A stretch of DNA of 64,000 bases from the NCBI RefSeq assembly GCF_965218915.1, contig NZ_OZ244708.1:1364001-1428000 (forward strand), in the 5' to 3' direction. This document shows positions 49,557 through 57,503 of this stretch, in pieces. How positions within the stretch are numbered: the stretch's first letter is position 1; each line of letters starts with the position of its first letter. The stretch comes from Novosphingopyxis sp965218915. GTDB taxonomy: Bacteria; Pseudomonadota; Alphaproteobacteria; Sphingomonadales; Sphingomonadaceae. The notes beneath the pieces were generated by a model. It was not told the DNA's origin, searched no databases, and saw only the letters and a list, made by a program, of their open reading frames with translations. The position numbers were made by a program, and so were the translations under genes.

Positions 49557-49839
49557 GTTTATCCTCCAAATTCTGAATAAAATGAGGCCCGGATGGCTGG
49601 GTTGGGAGGAGCACATCCGGGCCTTAATACCAAGCAGCGGCAAAGGGGGGAGGGAGTTCCGCTGCTCTGCAAATCAGAACGGCCCTTTTGAAAAAGGGTT
49701 TCCTCGTTCGACGATTAATAAGAAAAAAAGTTACAAGCCTTTGTTTATCCAAAAGAAAATATTTGGATATTCGTCTAGGACGGCAGTCGATCAACGGTCG
49801 ATGACGGTTGTCGCGCCGCGCTGGCGATCTTAAACAGAT
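49557..49839. other. 283-bp divergent gap between entericidin and cysK
   Basis: Should contain both promoters. It includes the hairpin at 49585-49624 and an unusually AT-rich stretch at about 49712-49770 (AAGAAAAAAAGTTACAAGCC, AAAAGAAAATATTTGG) just upstream of cysK, which may be an UP-element or simply promoter DNA. No gene was recognised. Confidence 0.55.
49585..49624. promoter_or_regulatory. Perfect 11-bp inverted repeat in the entericidin leader
   Basis: AGGCCCGGATG and CATCCGGGCCT pair perfectly around an 18-base loop, 28 bases before the entericidin ATG on the minus strand. On that strand the stem is followed by CATTTTATT, so it could act as an attenuator or terminator of upstream transcription; it may alternatively be an operator. 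Confidence 0.5.
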
Positions 49840-50847
49840 ATGATGACCGCCCGGCCCCCCTCGCTCGACCTTATCGGCAATACGCCGCTCGTGAAGCTGG
49901 AAGGGCCGAGCCGGGAAAGCGGGTGCGAAATTTTCGGCAAATGTGAATTCGCAAACCCCGGCGCGTCGGTTAAGGACCGGGCGGCGCTCTATATCGTGCG
50001 CGATGCCGAGCGGCGCGGGGCGCTGAAGCCCGGCGGAACGATCGTCGAGGGGACCGCGGGCAATACCGGCATCGGCCTGGCGCTGGTCGGCAATGCGCTG
50101 GGTTATGGCACGATCATCGTCATGCCCGAAACGCAGAGCCGGGAGAAGATGGACACGCTGCGCGCGCTGGGCGCCGAACTGGTTACCGTGCCGGCCGCGC
50201 CGTTTTCGAACCCCGGGCATTTCGTCCACACCTCGCGCCGCATCGCCGAGGAGACCGAAAACGCGATCTGGGCGAACCAGTTCGACAATATCGCCAATCG
50301 GCGCGCGCATATCGAGACCACCGCCGAGGAAATCTGGGCGCAGATGGACGGGCGCATCGACGGTTTCACCTGCGCCGCGGGCACGGGCGGAACCATCGCG
50401 GGAGTCGGCATGGGGCTGAAGCAAAAGGACGAGAGCGTCACCATCGCGCTCAGCGATCCGCACGGCGCGGCACTCTACGAATATTACGCGCATGGCGAAC
50501 TGAAGTCCGAGGGCAGTTCGGTGGCCGAGGGGATCGGGCAGGGGCGCATCACCGCCAATCTGGAAGGGGCGCCGATCGACACGCAATTCCGCATATCCGA
50601 CGAAGAGGGGGTGGACTGGGTGCGCCGCCTGCTCGCCGAGGAAGGGCTTTGCCTCGGGTTGTCGTCCGGAATCAATGTCGCGGGCGCGGTGGCGCTGGGC
50701 AAGCGGCTCGGCCCCGGCAAGCGCATCGCCACGATCCTGTGCGATACCGGCTTTCGCTATCTATCGACGCTCTACAGCCCGGTTTGGATGCGTTCAAAGG
50801 GACTGTCGCCGATGCCGTGGCAGATCGCAAGCGAGGACGCTTCATGA
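49840..50847 (+). CDS. cysK: Cysteine synthase A
   Basis: 335 residues. This PLP enzyme makes cysteine from O-acetylserine and sulfide. SLDLIGNTPLVKLEGPS is the conserved opening; K45 in NPGASVKDRAAL binds PLP; EGTAGNTGIGLALVGNALGY replaces the commoner EPTSGNTG, a variant of one CysK subgroup; GTGGTIAGVGMGLK binds the PLP phosphate and SSGINVAGAVALGKRLG plus ILCDTGFRYLS follow. A second ATG three bases on could be the start. Its stop overlaps the ATG of a small membrane protein gene (ATGA). Confidence 0.92.
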   Translation: MMTARPPSLDLIGNTPLVKLEGPSRESGCEIFGKCEFANPGASVKDRAALYIVRDAERRGALKPGGTIVEGTAGNTGIGLALVGNALGYGTIIVMPETQSREKMDTLRALGAELVTVPAAPFSNPGHFVHTSRRIAEETENAIWANQFDNIANRRAHIETTAEEIWAQMDGRIDGFTCAAGTGGTIAGVGMGLKQKDESVTIALSDPHGAALYEYYAHGELKSEGSSVAEGIGQGRITANLEGAPIDTQFRISDEEGVDWVRRLLAEEGLCLGLSSGINVAGAVALGKRLGPGKRIATILCDTGFRYLSTLYSPVWMRSKGLSPMPWQIASEDAS

Positions 50848-51098
50848 CCCAACGACGGGAAAATATGCAGCGGCTGCAGATCGGCGGTCTGGGCCTGTTC
50901 GCGGTGGTGCTGCTCGTGGGACTCGCGAGCGTCGCCAACAATCGGGCGAGCAACGAGGTGCCCGTGACCGAGGAAATCGCGGATACCGGCCTGCCTGGCG
51001 GCGCCGAGACGGACAAAGCCGAGACTCCCAAGGAGCCGCTCGCCGAACTCGGTGCGGTTCCGGCGCCCGAGGAAACGCCAGCACCCAAGGCGCAGTGA
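50844..51098 (+). CDS. Small single-span membrane protein, unknown role
   Basis: 84 residues starting in the cysK stop overlap. A basic N-terminus (MTQRRENMQRL), one membrane helix (IGGLGLFAVVLLVGLASVA) and a periplasmic acidic Glu/Pro/Ala-rich tail (VPVTEEIADTGLPGGAETDK and onward). No catalytic motif; not recognised. Overlap with both cysK and the next gene suggests the three are made together. Confidence 0.7.
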   Translation: MTQRRENMQRLQIGGLGLFAVVLLVGLASVANNRASNEVPVTEEIADTGLPGGAETDKAETPKEPLAELGAVPAPEETPAPKAQ

Positions 51099-51865
51099 CG
51101 CGCGCGATGAGGTGGCGATTGCGCTCAGCGGCAATGTTCTCGGCCAGCTCGTTTCTGATGGCAGGGTGCGCGCCGCCGGTGGCGCATACCGACCAGCCTG
51201 AACTGCTGTTGATGACGAGCCTGCCGTTGCGCTTCGGCGAAACGACGATGAAGGAGCGGTTGCAAGGCGGCGGCGCGCCTGCGGTCGTGTATGGGCGGCT
51301 GGAGAAACGGTTTGCGATCCGGTCGCTCGACGATCTGAATCGACTTGATGGAAAGCCCGGCGCCATCCTGCTGCTCGCCCAGCCCAGGGCCTTTGCACCA
51401 ACCGAACTGGTCGCGCTCGATAACTGGCTTCGCGGCGGCGGCCGGGCGCTCATACTGGCGGACCCGGCGCTGCGATGGCCGAGCGATTACCAGATCGGCG
51501 ATCCGCGGCGGCCGTTGTTTACCTCGCTGCTCTCCCCCTTGTTCACGCATTGGGGGATCGAGCTGGTGCAGCCGATGGACCAGTCGACGAAGCGCGTCGA
51601 TCTGACGGTGGACGGCCGGGCGATCGAAACGGTGACACCGGGCGCATTCGTGAACCTGCAAAGCGCCGATACGCCCGCCGCCAATTGCCATGCAATGGGG
51701 ATGGTGGCCCGTTGCACCATTGGCGAGGGGCAGGCGATCCTGCTCGCCGATGCCGATTTGCTGCACGAACGCTTCTGGTCGCGGGATGGACCGCTCGGCC
51801 TGGCTGGCGATCGGCGAGCAAACATCGAGCTGATCGAGTCGATGCTGGCGACACTGTCGAAATGA
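51095..51865 (+). CDS. Uncharacterised exported lipoprotein, GldG/DUF4350-like
   Basis: 256 residues from the GTG overlapping the previous stop (GTGA); ATG 51107 is an alternative. A lipoprotein signal is visible (MFSASSFLMAGC). The mature domain, LLLMTSLPLRFGETTMKERL, AILLLAQPRAFAPTELVALD followed by NWLRGGGRALILADPALRWP, and GEGQAILLADADLLHERFW, has the strand-rich layout of the intra-membrane ABC/GldG or glutamine-amidotransferase-like fold. No catalytic residues are obvious. Function unknown; its partner is the small membrane protein. Confidence 0.65.
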   Translation: MTRAMRWRLRSAAMFSASSFLMAGCAPPVAHTDQPELLLMTSLPLRFGETTMKERLQGGGAPAVVYGRLEKRFAIRSLDDLNRLDGKPGAILLLAQPRAFAPTELVALDNWLRGGGRALILADPALRWPSDYQIGDPRRPLFTSLLSPLFTHWGIELVQPMDQSTKRVDLTVDGRAIETVTPGAFVNLQSADTPAANCHAMGMVARCTIGEGQAILLADADLLHERFWSRDGPLGLAGDRRANIELIESMLATLSK

Positions 51866-51961
51866 AGCTCGATTAATTTCCGGATCGATATGGGATAACC
51901 GAGAGAGATGCTAGCGTCTCCGCAAAAGGATAGTGTCTCAGTTTGAAAATATTATCTTTTG

Positions 51962-51990
51962 AATTGCTTCGCCTGCGGCTCGCAATGACG
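51962..51990. repeat. Family A repeat, right-end fragment
   Basis: ATTGCTTCGCCTGCGGCTCG followed by CAATGACG is identical to the right end of copy 3 (45226-45308). The left arm is absent. Confidence 0.7.
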
Positions 51991-52142
51991 CAATTGGAAG
52001 CGGAGTGACGGGCGCTAATTCAACTAAGAGACTACCCGCGAAGGCAACGGATAAGTAGGAGAACAAATGAGCAACTCGTCGGTGGAAGATCAACAGGTTT
52101 CGAAATAATTTTGGCGAGAATTCCAATGATTGACATTTCATT

Positions 52143-52198
52143 CCCGTTTTTGTCCTAAAAATTCCCTTGTTATCCCATGAAATCCCATGCTATGCCCA
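52143..52198 (+). promoter_or_regulatory. MraZ-box operator of the dcw cluster
   Basis: A C-rich triplet recurs about every turn of the helix: CCC at 52143, TCCT at 52153, CCC at 52164, 52174, 52184 and 52195. Three of these read ATCCCAT, ATCCCAT and GCCCAT; on the minus strand this is TGGG repeated with a 10-11 base period, the known MraZ recognition pattern. It lies about 105 bases before mraZ, so autoregulation of the dcw cluster by MraZ is inferred. Confidence 0.7.
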
Positions 52199-52302
52199 TG
52201 GCAATCGGGGTGTCAGCTTTGCCGTTGCAAAGACCGCCGCTGGATCCGCGCGATTCCGGCGCTGGACGCATATTGCTCCGTCGAGGAAGGGTGGGACGAG
52301 CG

Positions 52303-52794
52303 GTGGCAGGGAGCTTCGTATATGGCGGCTCGGGCCTGTCGACGATCGACGGGAAGGGCCGTTGCACGATTCCCTCCGAGCTGCGCTCGACCGTAGAGAT
52401 ATCCAGTAACGGCAATGTCGTCTGCCTTGCGCGTCATCCCGATCTGCCCTGCCTGATGGGCTTCGGCACCGCCGAACGCGACCGACTTGCCACCGACCTC
52501 GACAAACAATGGGACTATGCGCAGCAGCGCGGCGAGCAGTTCGACCGGCAGGTCGCCGGCGGACCGATCGCCTCCTCGTTGATGGAAATCGGGTTCGAAG
52601 CGAGCGGGCGCTTCGTCATGCCGCCGATGCTGCGCCATTTCGGCAAATTGGAAGGCCAGGCATTTTTTCACGGCAACATCACCAATTTCTACATCTGGAA
52701 CCCGTCGATCCTGCTGCGGCAGGAAGCGGACTTTGAAATGCAGAAGGAGATCGCGGAATATTTCCTGGCCGAGGCGGAAAGGAAGCGCAAATGA
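52303..52794 (+). CDS. mraZ: Transcriptional regulator MraZ
   Basis: 163 residues from the GTG at 52303, which brings AGSFVYGGSGLSTIDGKGRC to the N-terminus as expected for MraZ (E. coli 152 residues). A GTG at 52291 is possible; longer starts run through the operator. Two SpoVT/AbrB-like swapped-hairpin halves are seen: GLSTIDGKGRCTIPSELRS and, in the second half, IGFEASGRFVMPPMLRHFGK. MraZ binds TGGG direct repeats upstream of its own operon. Stop overlaps rsmH by four bases. Confidence 0.9.
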   Translation: MAGSFVYGGSGLSTIDGKGRCTIPSELRSTVEISSNGNVVCLARHPDLPCLMGFGTAERDRLATDLDKQWDYAQQRGEQFDRQVAGGPIASSLMEIGFEASGRFVMPPMLRHFGKLEGQAFFHGNITNFYIWNPSILLRQEADFEMQKEIAEYFLAEAERKRK

Positions 52795-53744
52795 ACGCCG
52801 CCCCTCAGCCTTCCCATGTTCCGGTCCTTCTCGAAGAAGTCATCCGCGCCGCCGCCATTACCCCTGGCGGACGGATCGTGGACGGTACTTTCGGCGCCGG
52901 CGGCTATAGCGCCGCCTTCCTGGCCCAGGGGGCGAACGTCTATGCGTTCGATCGCGACCCCTCGGCAATCGCGCAGGGCGCCGAACTGGCGGGCGGGAGC
53001 GAGGGGCGTCTCAGCCTCTTCCCCGCCCGCTTTTCAGCCATGGCTTCGGTGCTCGCCGCTGCGGGGATCGAGAGGGTCGATGCGGTCGTGCTCGATATCG
53101 GCGTTTCCTCGATGCAGCTGGACGAGGCCGCGCGCGGCTTTTCCTTCCGCGCGGACGGTCCGCTCGACATGCGCATGGGGCAGGACGGTCCCAGCGCCGC
53201 CGATTTCCTCAATGCGGCGGACGAGGAAGAGATCGCCGACATCCTCTATCTTTATGGCGAGGAGCGCCGATCGCGCCGTATCGCCAAGGCCATCGTCGCC
53301 GCGCGCCCGCTCACGCGTACGGGCGAGCTGGCGCAGGTGGTGCGCAAGGCGCTGGGCCACCGCGAGGGCGCGCCCAAGGATCCGGCGACGCGGACTTTTC
53401 AAGCAATCCGCATCCATGTGAACGCCGAACTCGACGAATTGCGCGACGGCCTCGCCGCGGCCGAGATATTGTTGCGCCCGGGCGGACGGCTGGTCGTGGT
53501 CAGTTTTCACAGCCTCGAGGACCGCATCGTCAAGCAGTTCCTGCGCACCCGCAGCGGGCAGGCATCGGGCGGTTCGCGCCATCTGCCGGTGCAGGATCAG
53601 GGGCCCGCGCCAAGTTTCGCCAAGCCCTTCAAGGCAATCCGCGCCGGAAACGAGGAACTGGACCGCAATCCGCGCGCGCGCTCGGCGGTGCTGCGTTGCG
53701 CCGAACGCACCACCGCATCGCCATGGCGGGAGCAGGCGGCATGA
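52791..53744 (+). CDS. rsmH: 16S rRNA (cytosine(1402)-N4)-methyltransferase
   Basis: 317 residues. RsmH (MraW) methylates C1402 of 16S rRNA at the P site. HVPVLLEEVIRA opens the protein; GGRIVDGTFGAGGYSAAFL (residues 26-44) is the AdoMet site, VVLDIGVSSMQLDEAARGFS and GPLDMRMG are family motifs, TFQAIRIHVNAELDEL and VVSFHSLEDRIVKQF close it. It overlaps mraZ and ftsL by four bases each. Confidence 0.97.
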   Translation: MNAAPQPSHVPVLLEEVIRAAAITPGGRIVDGTFGAGGYSAAFLAQGANVYAFDRDPSAIAQGAELAGGSEGRLSLFPARFSAMASVLAAAGIERVDAVVLDIGVSSMQLDEAARGFSFRADGPLDMRMGQDGPSAADFLNAADEEEIADILYLYGEERRSRRIAKAIVAARPLTRTGELAQVVRKALGHREGAPKDPATRTFQAIRIHVNAELDELRDGLAAAEILLRPGGRLVVVSFHSLEDRIVKQFLRTRSGQASGGSRHLPVQDQGPAPSFAKPFKAIRAGNEELDRNPRARSAVLRCAERTTASPWREQAA

Positions 53745-54385
53745 GCAGGGGTCTGAAACGGATGCAGGGTCTGGGCTGGGTTGCGCTGGTGTTCCTGGTC
53801 GCGATCTCGCTGTATCCGCTGTCGCTGAATGTCGGCGCGATGCACGCCAAGCTCGTGCGCGTCGACAGCCAGATCGTACAGACTCACAAGGAAATCAGCT
53901 ATTTACAGGCCGAACTTCGCGCCCGCGCCAGCCTCGATCAGCTCGAGAAATGGAACGACCTGCTTTATGGCTACGACGCGCCGCGCCCCTCGCAATATCT
54001 CGGCAGCGAGCGCGCCTTGGCCGATTTGCAGGGCGATGATCTGGGACCGCAGATGCCGGTCATGGTTTCGGCGAGCTATGGCCTGAACACTGCGCCGATG
54101 GGAACGATCGGCAATGGTGGCCGCATGCGTTCGGCCGAAGACAAGGCGCCTGGTGATGCGAAGGCAACGCAAGTCGCCGCGCGCGATACCGATGAGGCGA
54201 GTGCCAAGGCGCCAAAGCCCGGGGCCGCTTCGATTGCATCCGCCAGCGCTTCCAATGGTACCCCGTCCGTTGCGCGCACCGTTGCCCATGAACAGCGCGT
54301 GGCAAAGCTCGAATCGAGCCTGCTCGGCCCGTCGGCGCTGCGCGATATCCAGCTTCGCGCCGCCGCCGAAAGGGCCAGGCAATGA
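53741..54385 (+). CDS. ftsL: Cell-division protein FtsL-like, with long C-terminal tail
   Basis: 214 residues, in the position of ftsL between rsmH and ftsI. One membrane helix (GLGWVALVFLVAISLYPLSL, about residues 10-29) is followed by a short coiled-coil region (LVRVDSQIVQTHKEISYLQA, then ELRARASLDQLEKWND), matching FtsL, which docks with FtsB and FtsQ. The remaining ~120 residues are Ala/Ser/Lys-rich and longer than the ~100-120 residues of most FtsL. The identity rests on topology and position since FtsL is poorly conserved. Confidence 0.75.
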   Translation: MSRGLKRMQGLGWVALVFLVAISLYPLSLNVGAMHAKLVRVDSQIVQTHKEISYLQAELRARASLDQLEKWNDLLYGYDAPRPSQYLGSERALADLQGDDLGPQMPVMVSASYGLNTAPMGTIGNGGRMRSAEDKAPGDAKATQVAARDTDEASAKAPKPGAASIASASASNGTPSVARTVAHEQRVAKLESSLLGPSALRDIQLRAAAERARQ

Positions 54386-56076
54386 CCGCGATCGCCGCCA
54401 TGCCCCATCGGATGCGCCTTGGTGAATATGGTGGCGGGGTCGGCACGTCGACTTATCAGCGGCTGATGATCCTCGTAGTGATCTTCACCGCGGCGGTCGC
54501 GCTGATCGTGCTGCGGCTCGCCAGTTTTGCGATGTTCGAGGATCAGAAAAGCTTCCGCACCGTCTCGGCTTCCTATGTCCCCGAACGCGGCGATATCGTC
54601 GATCGCAACGGCGTGCCGCTGGCGCGCACCATCGCCGCCTATGCGATCTGGCTGAAGCCCGATGAGATTCGCGGCGACAAGCGCCAACTCGCCGCCGCGC
54701 TGCAGGCGATTTTTCCGGATGAGCCCACGGGCGAATTCTATGCCAAACTGACCGGCGACAAGCCGACCTATCTGCGCCGCCGCGCGCTGCCGCGCGAAGT
54801 GAGCGAAGTGCACGCGCTGGGCGAAATCGGCATCGAATTTCCGCGCGAGCCCGAACGGCTTTATCCCGAATATGAGCTGGCCGCGCATGTGCTGGGTTTT
54901 ACCGATCTCGGCGGCGTGGGCCGGATGGGCATGGAGCGCGTGCTCGAGCACCGCCTGACCGATCCCACGCTGCGCGCCGAGCCGGTCGCGCTCTCGATCG
55001 ACAGCCGCGTGCAGGGGGCCCTTCGCAACGAACTGTCGCACGCCATGGCGTCGACCCACGCGATCGGCGCCTCGGGCGTAATCCTCGACGTGAACACCGG
55101 CGAGATCGTGGCGCTGAGCTCGCTGCCCAGCTTCAACCCCAACAAGCTCGATGCCGCGGGCATGAAGAACGAGGCCAATGGCGTCACGCAGAGCGTGTTC
55201 GAACTGGGCTCCACCTTCAAGCCGATCACCGTCGCCGCCGCGCTGGATGCTGGTACCGTGCGCGATCTTTCGCGCCGTTACGATGCGACCGCGCCGCTGC
55301 ATATCGCGGGCTTCAAAATCCATGACGATCATCCGATGGGCCGGTGGATCAACGTGCCCGAGGCGCTGGTCAACAGCTCCAACATCGTCACCGCGCGCAT
55401 CGCCGACGATCTCGGCCGGAAACGCATGGAAACCACGCTGCGCAGCCTTGGTTTCGACCGGCGCCCGGAGATCGAACTGGCCGAGAAGGGACTGCCGATC
55501 TGGCCGAGCGACTGGGGCCGGCTGACCACCATGACGATCGGCTATGGTCATGGCATCGCGGTGACGCCGCTGCACCTCGCCAGCGCCTATGCCGCGCTCG
55601 TCAACGGCGGCATCTTTCGCAAGAGCACGCTGCTCAAGATCGACCCCGACAAGGCACCCGAGGGCCGCCGCGTGTTCAGCGCCGCGACCAGCGCGCGCAT
55701 GCGCCAGCTCCTGCGTATGATCGTGCTCGACGGAACCGGCCGCAATGCCGATGCCGAGGGCTATCGCATCGGCGGCAAGACCGGGTCGGCCGAAAAGCCG
55801 CGCGCGGGCGGCTATGCCCATAACGCGCTCATCTCGACCTTTGCCGCCGCGTTCCCGATGGATAATCCGCGCTACGTGGTGGTGGTTTCGCTCGACGAGC
55901 CGCAGGGCACCGCCGCCACCTCCTTCCAGCGCACGGCCGGCTGGGTCGCCGCGCCGGTCGTCAAGAAACTGGTCCCGCGGATCGGCCCGATGCTGGGCGT
56001 GCTGCCCGACACGCGGCGCGACGTCGACGTCAGCGAACTGATGCCGCTGCTGTGGCGCTCGGGCGGGGGCCATTGA
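54382..56076 (+). CDS. ftsI: Peptidoglycan transpeptidase FtsI (PBP3)
   Basis: 564 residues. It crosslinks septal peptidoglycan. One membrane helix (RLMILVVIFTAAVALIVLRL), a pedestal domain with ERGDIVDRNGVPLARTI, and the transpeptidase domain: nucleophile S277 in ELGSTFKPIT, second motif SSN in ALVNSSNIVT near 331, and KTGSAEK near 470. The usual N-terminal cytoplasmic part is short. Overlaps ftsL by four bases and murE by one. Confidence 0.97.
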   Translation: MTAIAAMPHRMRLGEYGGGVGTSTYQRLMILVVIFTAAVALIVLRLASFAMFEDQKSFRTVSASYVPERGDIVDRNGVPLARTIAAYAIWLKPDEIRGDKRQLAAALQAIFPDEPTGEFYAKLTGDKPTYLRRRALPREVSEVHALGEIGIEFPREPERLYPEYELAAHVLGFTDLGGVGRMGMERVLEHRLTDPTLRAEPVALSIDSRVQGALRNELSHAMASTHAIGASGVILDVNTGEIVALSSLPSFNPNKLDAAGMKNEANGVTQSVFELGSTFKPITVAAALDAGTVRDLSRRYDATAPLHIAGFKIHDDHPMGRWINVPEALVNSSNIVTARIADDLGRKRMETTLRSLGFDRRPEIELAEKGLPIWPSDWGRLTTMTIGYGHGIAVTPLHLASAYAALVNGGIFRKSTLLKIDPDKAPEGRRVFSAATSARMRQLLRMIVLDGTGRNADAEGYRIGGKTGSAEKPRAGGYAHNALISTFAAAFPMDNPRYVVVVSLDEPQGTAATSFQRTAGWVAAPVVKKLVPRIGPMLGVLPDTRRDVDVSELMPLLWRSGGGH

Positions 56077-57503
56077 TGCGGCTGGGAGATTTTCTGGAGC
56101 ATCTCTCCGGCGAAGCCGCCCTGCAGCCCGTCACCGGCTTCGCGATCGACCACCGCAAGGTCGCCCCGGGCAATATCTTCGGCGCATTCTTGGGTGAGAA
56201 GTTCAACGCCGAGGATGTGATCCCTCAGGCGATCGCGGCGGGCGCGATCGGTGTGGTCGCGCGGCCCGGCGTTGCGGCCCGAGGCGCGGCACTGATTGCC
56301 GACGATAACCCACGCCGCCGCTTCGCGCGCATTGCCGCGCAATATTATCGGCCGTTTCCGGAAAAGACCGTCGCGGTCACCGGCACCAACGGCAAGACCT
56401 CTACCGTCGAACTCACCCGCCAGCTGTGGCGTCTGGCGGGGCACAGCTCGGCCTCGATCGGCACCTTGGGCATCACCACCGGCTCGGAAAATGTCCGCAC
56501 GGGGCTGACCTCGCCCGACATCGTCACCTTTCTGTCCAACATGGCGGGGCTGGCGCGCGAGGGCGTGACCCATGCCGCGTTCGAGGCGTCCAGCCATGGG
56601 CTAGACCAGTATCGCAGCGAAGGCCTGCCGATCCGTGCCGCCGCGTTCACCAATCTCAGTCGCGATCATCTCGATTATCATGGCAGCATGGACGCCTATT
56701 TCGAGGCCAAGATGCGGCTGTTCGACGAGGTGCTGGACGAAAACGGCACGGCAGTGATCTGGACCGACGACGACCATAGCGACGCGGTGTTCGACCGTGT
56801 GGCACTGCGCTCGTTGAGGCGGATCACTGTGGGACGGCGCGGCGAGGGCGTACGTCTTGTGGGCCAGACGCCGACGCAGCTCGGCCAGACGCTCGATGTT
56901 GAAGTGCAGGGCCGGATGTCCCGGATCAACCTGCCGCTGATCGGTGCCTACCAGGCGAACAACGCGCTAACCGCCGCCGGGCTCGTCATTGCGACCGGCG
57001 GCGACTGGGAAGAGGTCAAGGGCTTGTTGCCGCGCGTCCAGCCGGTGCGCGGGCGGCTCGAGCGTGCGGTCATCAGCCGCTCGGGCGCGCCGGTCTATGT
57101 CGATTACGCACACACGCCCGATGCACTCAAGGCGGCTTGCGAGGCGCTGCGCGCGCATTGCCGGGGCCGCCTCATCACCGTGTTCGGCGCGGGCGGCGAC
57201 CGCGACACGGGCAAGCGCGTGGACATGGGCGCGATGGCCACGAAACTGTCGGACGATGTGATCGTCACCGACGACAATCCGCGCGGCGAGGATCCGGCGG
57301 CGATCCGCGAGGCGGTGCTTGAAGGCGCACCCAGTGCGCGCGAGATCGGCGATCGGCGCGAGGCCATTGCGGTGGCCATCGCCATGGCCAAGGCGGACGA
57401 TATCGTGCTGCTGGCGGGCAAGGGGCATGAACAGGGCCAGATCGTGGGCGATCGGGTGCTGCCGTTCGACGATGTCGAGGTCGCAAGGGAGGCGGCGGCA
57501 TGA
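56076..57503 (+). CDS. murE: UDP-MurNAc-tripeptide synthetase MurE (meso-diaminopimelate adding)
   Basis: 475 residues from ATG 56076, overlapping the ftsI stop. It adds the third residue to UDP-MurNAc-L-Ala-D-Glu. The ATP site GTNGKTST is at 103-110, EASSHGLDQYR carries the carbamylated-lysine neighbourhood and substrate contacts, VDYAHTPDAL is conserved, and VTDDNPRGEDP near 401 is the DNPR motif that selects meso-diaminopimelate, so the wall is the usual Gram-negative type. Confidence 0.97.
   Translation: MRLGDFLEHLSGEAALQPVTGFAIDHRKVAPGNIFGAFLGEKFNAEDVIPQAIAAGAIGVVARPGVAARGAALIADDNPRRRFARIAAQYYRPFPEKTVAVTGTNGKTSTVELTRQLWRLAGHSSASIGTLGITTGSENVRTGLTSPDIVTFLSNMAGLAREGVTHAAFEASSHGLDQYRSEGLPIRAAAFTNLSRDHLDYHGSMDAYFEAKMRLFDEVLDENGTAVIWTDDDHSDAVFDRVALRSLRRITVGRRGEGVRLVGQTPTQLGQTLDVEVQGRMSRINLPLIGAYQANNALTAAGLVIATGGDWEEVKGLLPRVQPVRGRLERAVISRSGAPVYVDYAHTPDALKAACEALRAHCRGRLITVFGAGGDRDTGKRVDMGAMATKLSDDVIVTDDNPRGEDPAAIREAVLEGAPSAREIGDRREAIAVAIAMAKADDIVLLAGKGHEQGQIVGDRVLPFDDVEVAREAAA

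Larger units (their letters stand above)
51866..52302. other. 437-bp region before mraZ: repeat fragment and dcw promoter
   Basis: Contains the right end of a family A repeat (51962-51990), an AT-rich stretch without gene likeness (52000-52140) and the MraZ boxes at 52143-52198. The dcw promoter should lie beside these boxes; AATTATTTTGGCGAGAATTC-like AT-rich DNA just upstream is a candidate but no exact -35/-10 was found. The 100 bases between boxes and start codon would be leader. Confidence 0.55.

Noticed and set aside
54076..56073. Minus-strand open frame of about 665 codons over ftsI
   Set aside because: Antisense shadow of ftsI without recognisable domains or a ribosome site.
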